A stretch of 64,000 nucleotides of DNA from Clostridium sulfidigenes (GTDB lineage: Bacteria; Bacillota; Clostridia; Clostridiales; Clostridiaceae), in contig NZ_JPMD01000003.1 of NCBI RefSeq assembly GCF_000732635.1, positions 1 to 64,000 on the forward strand, given 5' to 3'. A model generated the notes under the pieces. The model was not told the origin of the DNA and searched no databases. It saw only the letters and a list, made by a program, of their open reading frames with translations. Below are positions 46,306 to 55,652 of this stretch, in pieces. The first letter of the stretch is position 1, and every line of letters starts with the position of its first letter. Position numbers and translations under genes: made by a program.

Positions 46306-46371
46306 ATCAATCTCTCCTTAATTTATAAAACTTATATAATATTTATCTGAAAATCTGAAGCTTTCATACTA

Positions 46372-46409
46372 TAAAAAAATCTCTAAAGACAACTAGTATC
46401 CTTAGAGAT
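46372..46409 (-). terminator. Attenuator terminator in the hisS leader
   Basis: ATCTCTAA (46379-46386) pairs with TTAGAGAT (46402-46409), with two more pairs inside. On the minus strand a run of seven T (complement of 46372-46378) follows. It stands about 70 bases before the hisS ATG, so reading through is needed for hisS expression. Confidence 0.8.
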
Positions 46410-46425
46410 ATAAAACTCAATAACT

Positions 46426-46468
46426 CCATAGATACATTTGCCTTCGCACAAATAGGCCCTATCTATGG
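46426..46468 (-). promoter_or_regulatory. Hairpin between leader peptide and terminator of hisS
   Basis: CCATAGATA (46426-46434) pairs with TATCTATGG (46460-46468), and ATTTG with CAAAT inside. It begins 20 bases after the leader-peptide stop. It is a good candidate for the pause or antiterminator element of an attenuator, but which pairings exclude the terminator is not clear from inspection. Confidence 0.55.
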
Positions 46469-46487
46469 CTTAATTTTAAAACCATAA

Positions 46488-46544
46488 TTATAAGACCTTG
46501 CATCTATGATGATGTTCATATTTTCTATTTGACAAGTATTTCAC
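46488..46544 (-). CDS. His-rich leader peptide of hisS (18 residues)
   Basis: Frame from GTG at 46544 (AGGAG at the right distance) to TAA at 46488: VKYLSNRKYEHHHRCKVL, where GTG would be read as Met. Three consecutive CAT codons (46506-46514) are highly unlikely by chance in front of a histidyl-tRNA synthetase gene. An ATG at 46553 is in frame but touches the ribosome site. Slow decoding of His codons would stall the ribosome and decide the fold of the following RNA. Confidence 0.7.
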   Translation of the reverse strand: MKYLSNRKYEHHHRCKVL

Positions 46545-46658
46545 TACAACCATCTCCTGTGTAAATAAATCCTATTATAAACAATTTATCATTTAATATA
46601 TTTCATGTCAATAATTTTAAATGACTTATACTCTAATTCTTATATACAATCCTGTTTA

Positions 46659-47717
46659 TTAATCTAAGGATTTAGATAATCCATCTCTTCTATTTCCATT
46701 TCGACCAATAACTGTGTCGGCTGTAATTAGAGAATTTAGAACTGACTCCTCTACAGCTTCTGCAGCTGCTCTAAAAAAGAAGTCGATATAATTTTCATTA
46801 ATTACATTAACTTTACTAGTTACACATTCCTCATAATGTTTAATTTTATTAGCTGTACTAAAAGCAATTGCTATATCACCACTTCCATTTCCAAGATAAG
46901 AACCTAATCTTGTTATACCCACAATACTTCTCTTTGCCACTCTTTTCAATTGTCTTGGTGATAGCGGAGCATCTGTAGCTAAAATTATCATAATAGATCC
47001 CTTTTCCAAATTATCTATATTACAGTTTGTATTAGTTATATTTACACCTATATTATTCTCATATAACATAGGTTTTATATCATTGTTATTAAGTATAAAA
47101 TCTTCCTTGATTCCAAAATTCGATAATACCAATGCACCTAGTGTATATTCTTCATCTTTTATATTTATTTTTCTAGAAGAAGATCCTATGCCACCCTTAT
47201 ACCCAAAGCAACTCATTCCAGTTCCTGCTCCTACTGCTCCTTCTAAAAAATCTGTAGATGCATTATTTATACTTTCAAATACGTGCTCTTCTTTAACATG
47301 AAGCCCTCTAATATCATTTAGATACCCATCGTTACATTCTCCAACTATAGGGTTAATAGTTCCTGTTTCAACACCTATATCAGTGTTTATTGAAAGCATA
47401 TATCTAACTAATCCTTGACTTACTGTCCCTACATTTAAAGTATTTGTAAGCATAATTGGTGTTTCAATTGTTCCAAGCTCCTCTAATTGTATAGTTCCTA
47501 CAGTCTTTCCAAAACCATTTATTACGTGAACAGCTCCATATACTTTATCCTTGAATAGATTTCCATCATGGGGTAATATAGCTGTTACTCCTGTGTTTAC
47601 ATCTCCATCTTTTAATGTAACATGACCTACCCTTACTCCTTTTACATCAGTAATCTTATTTTTTTCTCCCCTTGGTAATTTTCCTACAGTAACTTCATAA
47701 TCTCTAATTCTCTTCAT
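46659..47717 (-). CDS. P1 (S58) family peptidase, DmpA-like
   Basis: 352 residues of the DmpA/BapA N-terminal-nucleophile family, which removes D-amino acids or beta-amino acids from peptide N-termini. ITDVKGVRVGHVTLKDGDVN-type text (KITDVKGVRVGHVTL) opens the protein, and GAVGAGTGMSCFGYKGGIGS is the autocleavage region; the nucleophile would be the Ser of a later GS/ATDAPL block, as in IILATDAPLSPRQLKRVAKR. AGGAGGAAATA precedes the ATG. Likely cytoplasmic. The physiological substrate is unknown. Confidence 0.82.
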   Translation of the reverse strand: MKRIRDYEVTVGKLPRGEKNKITDVKGVRVGHVTLKDGDVNTGVTAILPHDGNLFKDKVYGAVHVINGFGKTVGTIQLEELGTIETPIMLTNTLNVGTVSQGLVRYMLSINTDIGVETGTINPIVGECNDGYLNDIRGLHVKEEHVFESINNASTDFLEGAVGAGTGMSCFGYKGGIGSSSRKINIKDEEYTLGALVLSNFGIKEDFILNNNDIKPMLYENNIGVNITNTNCNIDNLEKGSIMIILATDAPLSPRQLKRVAKRSIVGITRLGSYLGNGSGDIAIAFSTANKIKHYEECVTSKVNVINENYIDFFFRAAAEAVEESVLNSLITADTVIGRNGNRRDGLSKSLD

Positions 47718-47906
47718 TATTTCCTCCTAAATTCAAATCACTTATTATAACACTCTATACACTTATCTATATATTTTTAAATAATGACTTATTAAATATT
47801 CATCTTCTTAATTTTACTATATTATTTTTCTAAATTTCAAAGTTTTATAATTATTTTCCACTTTTATCTTCAAAGGCATATATGTTCATTGAAAGGAGTT
47901 GATACT

Positions 47907-48131
47907 ATGGCAATAACAAATACTAAAAATAATACAGCCTTAGTTATTAAATATACAAAGGGGCAAAATCAGGATGGTAGTCCAAAAATTCAAAGTCAAA
48001 AATTTTCAAAGGTAAGTGGATCTGCTACTGATGAAGAAATCTACAATCTGGGCATAGTAATTGGATCTGTACTAATAAGTGAACCTACAGAAATTAAAAA
48101 ACTAGATGATTATACTTTGAATGAAGGCTAA
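47907..48131 (+). CDS. DUF1659 small protein
   Basis: 74 residues. The text LVIKYTKGQNQDGSPKIQSQ, then FSKVSGSATDEEIYNLGIVI, is typical of DUF1659, small beta-rich proteins found in Firmicutes next to DUF2922 genes, as here. The ATG at 47907 was chosen because AAAGGAG lies about eight bases before it; the longer frame to 47889 has none. The function is unknown. Confidence 0.8.
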   Translation: MAITNTKNNTALVIKYTKGQNQDGSPKIQSQKFSKVSGSATDEEIYNLGIVIGSVLISEPTEIKKLDDYTLNEG

Positions 48132-48189
48132 AGATAAAAAATTTCTACTCTCTCATAATTATAATTCTAAAAAATAAGGAGGATTAATA

Positions 48190-48411
48190 ATGGAAAAAAA
48201 ATTAGTTATGACCTTTAAGGATGAAACGGAAAATAAATTTAATCTTACAGTTAACTCTGTTAAAGATAGTATATCACCTACAGAAATTAACAATATAATG
48301 GACTATATTATATCAACTGAAATATTTAAAAGCAAAAATGGAAAATTAGTTTCTAAAACTTCTGCTATAACTGTAGATACTAACACCACTGAACACCCAG
48401 TAGGTAACTAA
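48190..48411 (+). CDS. DUF2922 small protein
   Basis: 73 residues. KLVMTFKDETENKFNLTVNS with VKDSISPTEINNIMDYIIST is the DUF2922 pattern. It lies 58 bases after the DUF1659 gene, with its own AAGGAGG, and shares the terminator at 48415-48467. The two families nearly always occur together. The function is unknown. Confidence 0.8.
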   Translation: MEKKLVMTFKDETENKFNLTVNSVKDSISPTEINNIMDYIISTEIFKSKNGKLVSKTSAITVDTNTTEHPVGN

Positions 48412-48414
48412 AAA

Positions 48415-48467
48415 GGAGTGATAAACACGAGGGTACTTTTTCAGTATCTCCGTGTTTATATCACTCC
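48415..48467 (+). terminator. Terminator after the DUF1659/DUF2922 pair
   Basis: GGAGTGATAAACACG (48415-48429) pairs with 48451-48467 (CGTGTTTA, a TA bulge, TCACTCC). CTTTTT follows. Confidence 0.85.
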
Positions 48468-48525
48468 CTTTTTATATTTTCATTTCCTTTCACCTGTATC
48501 TCTTGCTATAAGCTAAAATTAATTA

Positions 48526-49833
48526 CTATATAATGTCTAAATCTAATTCATTTCTTAACATATCTTCGTAGGTTTCTCTTTTACATATGAGCCTTGGTCC
48601 TAATTTTCCAACTAAAACCACTGGCGCCTTAGGAATCTTATTATAATTACTACTCATGGAATAGCAATAGGCTCCTGTAGAAAGTACTGCTAATATATCA
48701 CCTTTTTTTACCTTTGGAAGACTTATATCATTAATTAATACATCTCCTGATTCACAACATTTACCAGAAATAGTAACCATAGCTTCTTCATTATTTTCTA
48801 CATTATTGGCTATTAATCCTTGATACTGTGCACTATATAATGATGGTCTTATATTATCTGTCATTCCCCCATCTACAGATACATATTTTTTAATATTAGG
48901 AATTTCTTTAACTCCTCCAATAGTATATAAAGTGATTCCACTATTTCCAACTATACTTCTACCTGGTTCTATTATTATATTAGGATTTTTCATCTGTAAT
49001 TTTCTACTACAACTCTCTACTTCATTTAAAATTCCAGCACAATATTCCTCTATAGTTTTGGGATCGTCACCTTCACCATAATATATACCAAAACCTCCAC
49101 CTAGGTTAAGTTCTGTCATACTAATTTCAAAATGATTATTAATATTATTCATTAAATTAATCATAATCCTTACAGCTTCTCTATATGGTTCTATATCAAA
49201 TATCTGCGATCCTATATGACAGTGAAGTCCTTTTAAATTTATATTCTCAAGCTCACTTATACTCTTTACTACTCTAAATATATTATCCTCCAAAAGAGTA
49301 AATCCAAACTTAGAATCAATCTGTCCAGTCTTGATATATTCATGAGTATGTGCCTCAATTCCCGGAATTATTCTAAGTAATATATCCTGAGTTTTTCCAT
49401 AAACCTCACATATATTATTAATATTCTCTAATTCCATCATATTGTCCACAATAAAGGTTCCAACACCCGCTTTTATTCCTAGTTTTATCTCTTCAATAGT
49501 TTTATTATTTCCATGAAAATATACTTTATCCATAGGAAATTCACTGACTATAGCAGTGTAAATTTCTCCTCCTGATACAACATCCAGGCATAGGCCTTCA
49601 TTCTTCATAACTTGAACAATAGCCTTAGTTAAAAATGCTTTTCCAGCATAGGCTACTTTGTTATCATTTATTTTTGCACCCATAGCTTTCATATATCTTC
49701 TACAGTTATCTCTAATTTGCTCTTCATCCATGACGTAAAGAGGAGTTCCAAATTTCTTAACCAGCTCTAAAGTATTAATTCCACCCACAAAAAGATTGTT
49801 TTCTTTAACGTTCATTGTTCCAAATAAGTTCAT
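48526..49833 (-). CDS. lysA: Diaminopimelate decarboxylase
   Basis: 435 residues, fold-type III PLP enzyme: meso-diaminopimelate to L-lysine and CO2, the last step of lysine synthesis. The PLP lysine is in VAYAGKAFLTKAIVQ near residue 65, GLHCHIGSQI and GGGFGIYYGEGDDP bind the phosphate, EPGRSIVGNSG is the substrate motif, and SGKCCESGDVL carries the second-subunit Cys. GAAAGGAG precedes the ATG. A lysine riboswitch with a terminator lies upstream, so lysine should turn the gene off. Confidence 0.93.
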   Translation of the reverse strand: MNLFGTMNVKENNLFVGGINTLELVKKFGTPLYVMDEEQIRDNCRRYMKAMGAKINDNKVAYAGKAFLTKAIVQVMKNEGLCLDVVSGGEIYTAIVSEFPMDKVYFHGNNKTIEEIKLGIKAGVGTFIVDNMMELENINNICEVYGKTQDILLRIIPGIEAHTHEYIKTGQIDSKFGFTLLEDNIFRVVKSISELENINLKGLHCHIGSQIFDIEPYREAVRIMINLMNNINNHFEISMTELNLGGGFGIYYGEGDDPKTIEEYCAGILNEVESCSRKLQMKNPNIIIEPGRSIVGNSGITLYTIGGVKEIPNIKKYVSVDGGMTDNIRPSLYSAQYQGLIANNVENNEEAMVTISGKCCESGDVLINDISLPKVKKGDILAVLSTGAYCYSMSSNYNKIPKAPVVLVGKLGPRLICKRETYEDMLRNELDLDII

Positions 49834-49910
49834 AGTAAATTCTCCTTTCAGCTCCCCACTATAAGTTTATGAGAGTAATATTTATTTGGGTACTTATGTA
49901 CCAAAAATAA

Positions 49911-50139
49911 AAAAAGGCGGACAAAGGAACACCCTTGTCACGCTCAATTTAATTCACTATGAACACAACAGGTGTTACTTTGTAGCTCTCCACTATTTTC
50001 ATAGTGGCAGTATAGCACATATTTTGTACTATCCCAGAGAATATCCTTGCCAGGTTATTCTCTTCGGCTTTTCTCCCCTTTCTTCTTGTATCATCGTGTG
50101 CCCACTTCTCAAGAATACTTTTGGTAAAAGCTCCTCTAC
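49911..50139 (-). promoter_or_regulatory. Lysine riboswitch (L box) with terminator
   Basis: On the minus strand the aptamer runs from about 50139 (GTAGAGGAGC) to 49982 (AGAGCTAC), which close P1 by GTAG/CTAC pairing. The conserved core includes AAAGGGGAG, then AAAGCCGAAG near 50062-50071 and ACCTGGCAAGG. The expression platform ends in a terminator: GACAAGGG (49932-49939) pairs with CCTTTGTC (49920-49927, one G-U pair), followed by a U run at 49911-49916. Lysine binding should favour this terminator and shut off lysA. Confidence 0.92.
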
Positions 50140-50389
50140 CCTAAATAACATCTCTTAATTATCTAAATTTAATTTTAATACTTATTGGGATAAATATTTT
50201 AATTTTCTTAATAATATAATACTCAACAAACATAGTCAATACTTATTTAACATATTTTTTAATGTAACATATACATTTTAAACTCTACTTCTCATATTTT
50301 GTATTTATTACATTATTTTCTTGATATAATTCTTAACTAATCATATAATTTGTATATAATATTATATACTATATTTAGGAGGTGTTTCT
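50140..50389. other. Intergenic region between divergent lysA leader and membrane gene
   Basis: About 250 very AT-rich bases. It should hold both promoters, but no boxes stand out. TAGGAGGTGTTTCT before 50390 is the ribosome site of the membrane gene. Confidence 0.6.
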
Positions 50390-51124
50390 ATGGGAATAAA
50401 TATTGTACTTTTAATTGTTGCATCCTTATTCTTTGGTATTGGAATATGCATAAGTAAATTAAAGTGGTATTGGCTAATCTCAGGATACAACACTATGAAT
50501 AAAGAAGAAAAAGCAAATGTGGAAATTGAAACCTTAGGAAATTATATGAGTAAAACATTCTTTTTTATCTCTAGTTTGAATATTGTAGGATTTCTATTAA
50601 ATTATTTTTTTAATATTTCTTTAGCTATTTTTATAGTTCTAACTGTAATTGTACTACTGTATTCTATTTATTATTGTCAACGCTTTGACCATAATCCAAA
50701 CTCTAGTAAAGAAACAAAAATTGTATTAGTAATAGTTATATTTATTATGTTGATAACTTGTATACCTATAATGGCTATTGGTTATTCCTCAACTAAAGTA
50801 ACAATCACTGATACTTCTATAAAAATATCTAGTGGAGTTAATGCTTCAATTCCAAAGGATAAAATAAAAAGTATTTCCTTAGTAAATGAAATGCCTAAAA
50901 CTCTTATTAGGACAGGTGGCATAGGCATGGGTAGAATTCAAAAAGGAAGTTATAGTCTAGAAAATGATATTAAAGCTAAGCTATTCCTAGCTAGTAAAGA
51001 TGGTCCCTTCATTGAAATCATATTGGACTCAAGCCCTTCCCATTATTACATTAACTACAAAGATTCAAAAAATACTAAGACAACCTATGATGATATTATA
51101 AATAAATTAGACTTAGATAAATAA
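50390..51124 (+). CDS. Membrane protein, DUF3784-like with a PH-like C-terminal domain
   Basis: 244 residues. Four hydrophobic segments fill the first 130 residues; KWYWLISGYNTMNKEEKANV is the DUF3784 signature. The rest (TITDTSIKISSGVNASIPKD, KIKSISLVNEMPKT and so on) looks like a bacterial PH-like beta domain, facing the cytoplasm or outside. The function is unknown. The start has TAGGAGG. Confidence 0.7.
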   Translation: MGINIVLLIVASLFFGIGICISKLKWYWLISGYNTMNKEEKANVEIETLGNYMSKTFFFISSLNIVGFLLNYFFNISLAIFIVLTVIVLLYSIYYCQRFDHNPNSSKETKIVLVIVIFIMLITCIPIMAIGYSSTKVTITDTSIKISSGVNASIPKDKIKSISLVNEMPKTLIRTGGIGMGRIQKGSYSLENDIKAKLFLASKDGPFIEIILDSSPSHYYINYKDSKNTKTTYDDIINKLDLDK

Positions 51125-51238
51125 TACCATAACATGAATTTTTATTATAACACAACTACCATATATACAATATATTACTAGTATTATTTTATGTAATTCT
51201 ACAAATGATAATATTACTTATATTAAGGAGGAAGTATT

Positions 51239-51394
51239 ATGTCTAAAAATTCTTGTAAAACTAAAAATAAAAAAACCACTTCACTAAAATCTGATCCAAT
51301 ATCCCCTAAATACCAAGAAGGTATTAAAAATAAAGCTAATGAGCATTCTCCATACGGAGAAAATGAGCCTTCTACTCATACTACCTTTAGATAA
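51239..51394 (+). CDS. Small hydrophilic protein of 51 residues
   Basis: A frame of 51 codons with AAGGAGG at good distance: MSKNSCKTKNKKTTSLKSDP, then ISPKYQEGIKNKANEHSPYG, then a short tail ENEPSTHTTFR. It is basic, then acidic, with one Cys and no membrane segment. It resembles in style small spore or sporulation proteins of clostridia, but I cannot name a family. A perfect terminator follows at 51437-51474, so it is a complete unit. Confidence 0.6.
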   Translation: MSKNSCKTKNKKTTSLKSDPISPKYQEGIKNKANEHSPYGENEPSTHTTFR

Positions 51395-51436
51395 CTTTAA
51401 GGAAACCACCTATAAATAATTTAATAATTTTTATAA

Positions 51437-51474
51437 AATGTTAAGCATACACTCATAAGTGTATGCTTAACATT
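51437..51474. terminator. Bidirectional terminator
   Basis: A perfect 17-bp stem with loop CATA: 51437-51453 pairs with 51458-51474 (core TTAAGCATACACT). It separates the 51-codon gene from the convergent MATE gene. Confidence 0.88.
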
Positions 51475-51520
51475 AATTCTTAACTTATTTAAAATAGTTA
51501 CTACTTTATAAATAAAAAAT

Positions 51521-52915
51521 TTATATTTTTTCTTCTACTTCACTATTTGATAAAAGATTATTATTTAAAGTTCTCTTATAGAATATAGTAAAACATATTA
51601 TAGTAGTTACTGATGCAATTATATCTGCTACAGGCTCTGCTGTAAGTACTCCTTGAAGCTTGCCTGCATCCCCTTCAAAAAACATAGGTAGTATAAATAT
51701 TAATGGTATTAATAAAATTATCTTTCTAAGCAAAGCAAGAACTAGAGATATCTTGGCTTTACCAAGTGCAAGGAAAGTTTGTTGACAAGCACTCTGCGCA
51801 CCAAAAATAAATATCCCGGCAAAGAATATTCTAATACTCCATGCAGTAATGGCTACAAGTTCAGGCTTATTGTTAAATATACCTACAAAAACTGTAGGGA
51901 ATAGTAGTAAAGACGCCCACATTATTGTAGTATATGTTAGACAGCTAGTAATCAACAATTTAAATGTTTTTTTAACTCTATCCATTTGTTTACTACCATA
52001 ATTATAGCTTATAATTGGTTGCGCGCCTTGAGTTAATCCCATAAGCGGCAAAAATATAATTTGCATTATACTACTCATTATAGTCATAGCTCCTACCGCT
52101 AAATCTCCACCATAGATTTTAAGTTTATTGTTTAAGGATATTAAAACTAAGCTTTCCGTAGCTTGCATTATAAATGGAGATACTCCAAGGGCAATTATTC
52201 CAAGAACTACTTTAGTATCTGGAACTATATACTTCTTTCTTATTTTAAGAATGCTTTTCTTTCCAAATAAAAAATATAATACCCATATTGCTGATACTGC
52301 TTGGGCAAGTAATGTAGCAAGAGCTGCTCCCTCAACTCCCATATTAAAACCAAATATTAATATAGGGTCAAGAACAATATTTATTACTGCACCTACCATT
52401 ACTGTAATCATACCAGTTTTAGCAAAACCCTGGGTATTTATAAAAGGATTCATCCCAAGAGCTATTTGCACAAAAACAGTTCCTATAAGATATATAGTTA
52501 AATAGTCATTGGCAAACCCAATAGTATTTTTACTCGCACCAAATGCCCAAAGTATAGGTTCTTTAAATGTTAAAAATCCAATAGTTAAAATGATACCTAT
52601 TACAACTAGAGTAGAAAAACTATTGCTCAATATTTTTTCAGCACCATCATTGTCTTTCTCTCCCATTTTAATAGCAGCTATAGGTGCTCCTCCCATTCCT
52701 ATAAGAGCACTGAATGCCGATATAATCATAATTATAGGAAATGCAACTCCAACGCCAGCCATAGCTAAATCCCCATTTGGAATTCTTCCAATAAAAATTC
52801 TATCTACCATGTTATATAAAACATTCACAAGTTGAGCAACGATAGCTGGAAGTGCTAGCTTAAATAACAAACTTCCAACCTTATCTTTTCCTAAATCCAC
52901 ATTATTTTTTGACAT
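51521..52915 (-). CDS. MATE-family efflux transporter
   Basis: 464 residues with twelve predicted helices. LALPAIVAQLVNVLYNMVDR with FIGRIPNGDLAMAGVGVAFP opens the protein, and a second, similar unit starts near residue 235 (GVSPFIMQATESLVLISLNN), giving the usual internal twofold repeat. GLTQGAQPIISYNYGSKQMD is a further family motif. It exports drugs or other compounds in exchange for Na+ or H+. The substrate is unknown. Monocistronic. Confidence 0.9.
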   Translation of the reverse strand: MSKNNVDLGKDKVGSLLFKLALPAIVAQLVNVLYNMVDRIFIGRIPNGDLAMAGVGVAFPIIMIISAFSALIGMGGAPIAAIKMGEKDNDGAEKILSNSFSTLVVIGIILTIGFLTFKEPILWAFGASKNTIGFANDYLTIYLIGTVFVQIALGMNPFINTQGFAKTGMITVMVGAVINIVLDPILIFGFNMGVEGAALATLLAQAVSAIWVLYFLFGKKSILKIRKKYIVPDTKVVLGIIALGVSPFIMQATESLVLISLNNKLKIYGGDLAVGAMTIMSSIMQIIFLPLMGLTQGAQPIISYNYGSKQMDRVKKTFKLLITSCLTYTTIMWASLLLFPTVFVGIFNNKPELVAITAWSIRIFFAGIFIFGAQSACQQTFLALGKAKISLVLALLRKIILLIPLIFILPMFFEGDAGKLQGVLTAEPVADIIASVTTIICFTIFYKRTLNNNLLSNSEVEEKI

Positions 52916-53121
52916 TTAATCATCCCTTCTTAACTTATTAAACTTTAGCTCTCAATACCCTAATCTTTATTCAAAATAAGGGATTATACTGCCTTGTACT
53001 TTCAATTATTTTTAGCCCCTTAATGCAATATGATACTACTTATATATATTATTAAAGCTTAATTAAGTATTTTAATATTTTTTAAATCTAACTATGTATT
53101 TAAGAAATATAATAAATAAGC

Positions 53122-53159
53122 TACCTAAGAATAATTATCCAAAATCTTATTCTTAGGTA
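53122..53159 (-). terminator. Terminator after the NatAB-like genes
   Basis: TACCTAAGAATAA (53122-53134) pairs with TTATTCTTAGGTA (53147-53159), loop of 12. It lies 33 bases beyond the stop at 53192. Confidence 0.8.
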
Positions 53160-53191
53160 ACCTTAAATTTTTAATTATATTATATTATTTT

Positions 53192-54508
53192 TTATTTTTC
53201 ATTATTAAATATGGTGAATAGATCTTTTATTTTTAGTCTATTACCTGTATGAAGTATTACTACAGAGTATACTCTAGCTGTAAATAGAGTCAAAACTACA
53301 ATTGTTGCTATTAATATTAATAATGAAACTCCCATTTGAACTATACCTACTGTTTCTGACAAAATCATAGATGGTATATAAAATGGTGCTGAAAATGGTA
53401 CATAGGTTGCAATGGTTCCTATCACTGATTCTGGTGACATTATTGCTGCATATGCTAGGTAAAAACCTATTATTGAAATAAATGATACTGGCATTATAGC
53501 TGTATTTAAATCTTCTAACTTACTTATAGTTGCACCAACTAAAGCATTTATAACAGCATATAATACATATCCTAATATGAAGAACAGTATTATTAATACT
53601 ACTTGTATCATCGGGATTTTTCCAAGTACTGCTGATATATCGAATATATTTGCAGATGTATCTATAAACTTCTTAACTATAGCTCCACTTCCTATAAAGG
53701 ATATATAGGCAGTTAGTAATATAGATGCAAACTGAGTTATTGCTAAGAATCCCATACCAACACACTTACCTACAACAAGTTCCATTGGTTTAGTTGATGT
53801 AAGTAATAATTCCATTACTCTTGAGGTTTTCTCTGCAACTATAGAACTGGCAACCCAATATCCATAAAAATAAATTATATAGAATAGTAGCATACATGCT
53901 ACCATAGGAAATACCATTTTTATTATCATATCTTCCAAGGTATCATCCTCATCACCTGCAGTAAATACTTGAGTGTTTATAGGTGTAGATAATTTTCCTA
54001 GATCTTCTTGTGATACTCCAGCCTTAATTAATCTACTATTATTTAAAATACTAGATATAGTTTCTGCTAGTATTTGTCCATCCTCTGAAGATACGGCATC
54101 ACTAGTGGGTGTTATTACCTCAACGTAATATCCTATGTTCTCATTACTAATAGAAACTAAAACCATCTTATCTTCTAAAGTTTTAAGTTTTTCTAATATA
54201 GTCTCTCTACTTTCTGTAGCCTTTTTTAAATTTAAATTTGGAAAAGCTACTTTTAATCCGGATTCTAAATCTACCTTTAGGTCAGAATCATTCATATAAT
54301 AAGCAGTCTCTATTCCAATTTTTTTGATATCATTAGTTGCTTCTTTACTGTCATCATCCTTACCAAAAATTGCAGGAATAAAGTTTACTAATGATGTTAA
54401 TATAAGTACTGCTATCAATATTATGGTGGTAGAAATCTTGAATGCCTTCCCTTTAACTTGTTGCGCTACAGTAAATTTTGTAACCTTCCAAAAATTATCC
54501 ATACTCAA
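53192..54508 (-). CDS. ABC transporter permease (NatB-like, ABC-2 type)
   Basis: 438 residues. One N-terminal helix, a long extracytoplasmic part (about 45-190) and five or six C-terminal helices form the NatB/ABC-2 layout. The text WVASSIVAEKTSRVMELLLT is the coupling-helix signature of this group. It starts two bases after the ATP-binding gene stops, so the two make one export complex (Na+ in NatAB of Bacillus; other substrates are possible). Confidence 0.86.
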   Translation of the reverse strand: MSMDNFWKVTKFTVAQQVKGKAFKISTTIILIAVLILTSLVNFIPAIFGKDDDSKEATNDIKKIGIETAYYMNDSDLKVDLESGLKVAFPNLNLKKATESRETILEKLKTLEDKMVLVSISNENIGYYVEVITPTSDAVSSEDGQILAETISSILNNSRLIKAGVSQEDLGKLSTPINTQVFTAGDEDDTLEDMIIKMVFPMVACMLLFYIIYFYGYWVASSIVAEKTSRVMELLLTSTKPMELVVGKCVGMGFLAITQFASILLTAYISFIGSGAIVKKFIDTSANIFDISAVLGKIPMIQVVLIILFFILGYVLYAVINALVGATISKLEDLNTAIMPVSFISIIGFYLAYAAIMSPESVIGTIATYVPFSAPFYIPSMILSETVGIVQMGVSLLILIATIVVLTLFTARVYSVVILHTGNRLKIKDLFTIFNNEK

Positions 54509-54510
54509 TT

Positions 54511-55401
54511 CTACTCACCTACCTTTTCAATAAATATTTCATGAAGAGTTGGTTCCCTAAGCTCAAATCTAATAACTTGAATATTTCTACTTAATATTTC
54601 TTTAAGTAAACTTGTAGCTTCATCTTCACTATTAATACTTAACTCTATACAATCTTGATTTTCATTTAAAATTTTCATATTAGCTTTTTCCAATAGTTCT
54701 TTTATATCTCCATCACAATTTAAAATTAAGTGATTTCTTCCATAAGATTTTTTAATCTCTTTTAAGTTACCACTTAACACAGTTTTGCCTTTATTAAGTA
54801 TAACAAGATTCTCACAAAACTCTTCTATAGTACTCATTTGGTGACTTGACATTATTATATATTTACCTCTTGCTATTTCTTCCTTAATTATATCTTTAAA
54901 CAAATCTGTATTTACTGGATCAAGTCCACTTAAAGGTTCATCTAAAATTAGTACTTCTGGATTAGATATTAATGCTGCAATAAATTGTATTTTCTGCTGA
55001 TTACCCTTAGATAATTGCTCTGCTCTTTTATTTCTATATTCAGTAGCTTCTAATCTTTCAAGCCAATATTCAATGCTTTTTAATGCCTCCTTACGAGTCA
55101 TTCCTTTTAATTCACCAAAATATATTAATTGATCTAACACAGTAAATTTTGAATATATACCTCGCTCTTCTGCTAAATATCCTGTTGAAACTTCTTTAGA
55201 ATTATAAGGTTTCTCATTCCAAGTAATCGTCCCATTATCTTTTTTCAACATTCCTAGCATCATTCTTATGGTAGTAGTTTTTCCTGCACCATTAGTTCCT
55301 AATAATCCAAAAACTCCTGGTTCTTCTATGGAAAAGCTTAAATTATCAACTACCAATTTATCACCATAGCTTTTAGCAAGATTATTTACCTTTAACGCCA
55401 T
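54511..55401 (-). CDS. ABC transporter ATP-binding protein (NatA-like)
   Basis: 296 residues. Walker A is GTNGAGKTTTIRMMLG, the signature is LSKGNQQKIQFIAALI, Walker B is VLILDEPLSGLDP and the H-loop is MSSHQMSTIEE. The C-terminal 80 residues form the extra domain found in DUF4162-type ATPases (REPTLHEIFIEKVG). It is paired with the NatB-like permease directly downstream. CCCCCTT on the plus strand gives AAGGGGG before the ATG region. Confidence 0.9.
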   Translation of the reverse strand: MALKVNNLAKSYGDKLVVDNLSFSIEEPGVFGLLGTNGAGKTTTIRMMLGMLKKDNGTITWNEKPYNSKEVSTGYLAEERGIYSKFTVLDQLIYFGELKGMTRKEALKSIEYWLERLEATEYRNKRAEQLSKGNQQKIQFIAALISNPEVLILDEPLSGLDPVNTDLFKDIIKEEIARGKYIIMSSHQMSTIEEFCENLVILNKGKTVLSGNLKEIKKSYGRNHLILNCDGDIKELLEKANMKILNENQDCIELSINSEDEATSLLKEILSRNIQVIRFELREPTLHEIFIEKVGE

Positions 55402-55601
55402 ATTTCCTCCCCCTTATCAATTTTTTCAATTGAATTATGTTATAACTTTATGTAAATCCTTTTTTGCCCATGGTATAAATATATATTATTGTTAATTTGT
55501 AGTCAATACACCTTTTTTAAATATAACTTGAATTTTACTTGAAACTACTTAAATTTATACCTATTTTCTTCTTCAACAATTATTTTATGCAATATGCAAA
55601 A

Positions 55602-55618
55602 AACACCTAAAAGGTGTT
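55602..55618 (-). terminator. Terminator after the DUF5317 gene
   Basis: AACACCT (55602-55608) pairs with AGGTGTT (55612-55618), loop of three. On the minus strand TTTT follows. The stem is short but well placed, 35 bases after the stop at 55653. Confidence 0.7.
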
Positions 55619-55652
55619 CTATAAGTATTAAATATATAATTTTATATTTATT

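Noticed and set aside
46306..46658. T-box riboswitch upstream of hisS
   Set aside because: No GGUGGNACCGCG-like T-box sequence precedes the terminator. The three His codons in a frame with ribosome site explain the leader better.
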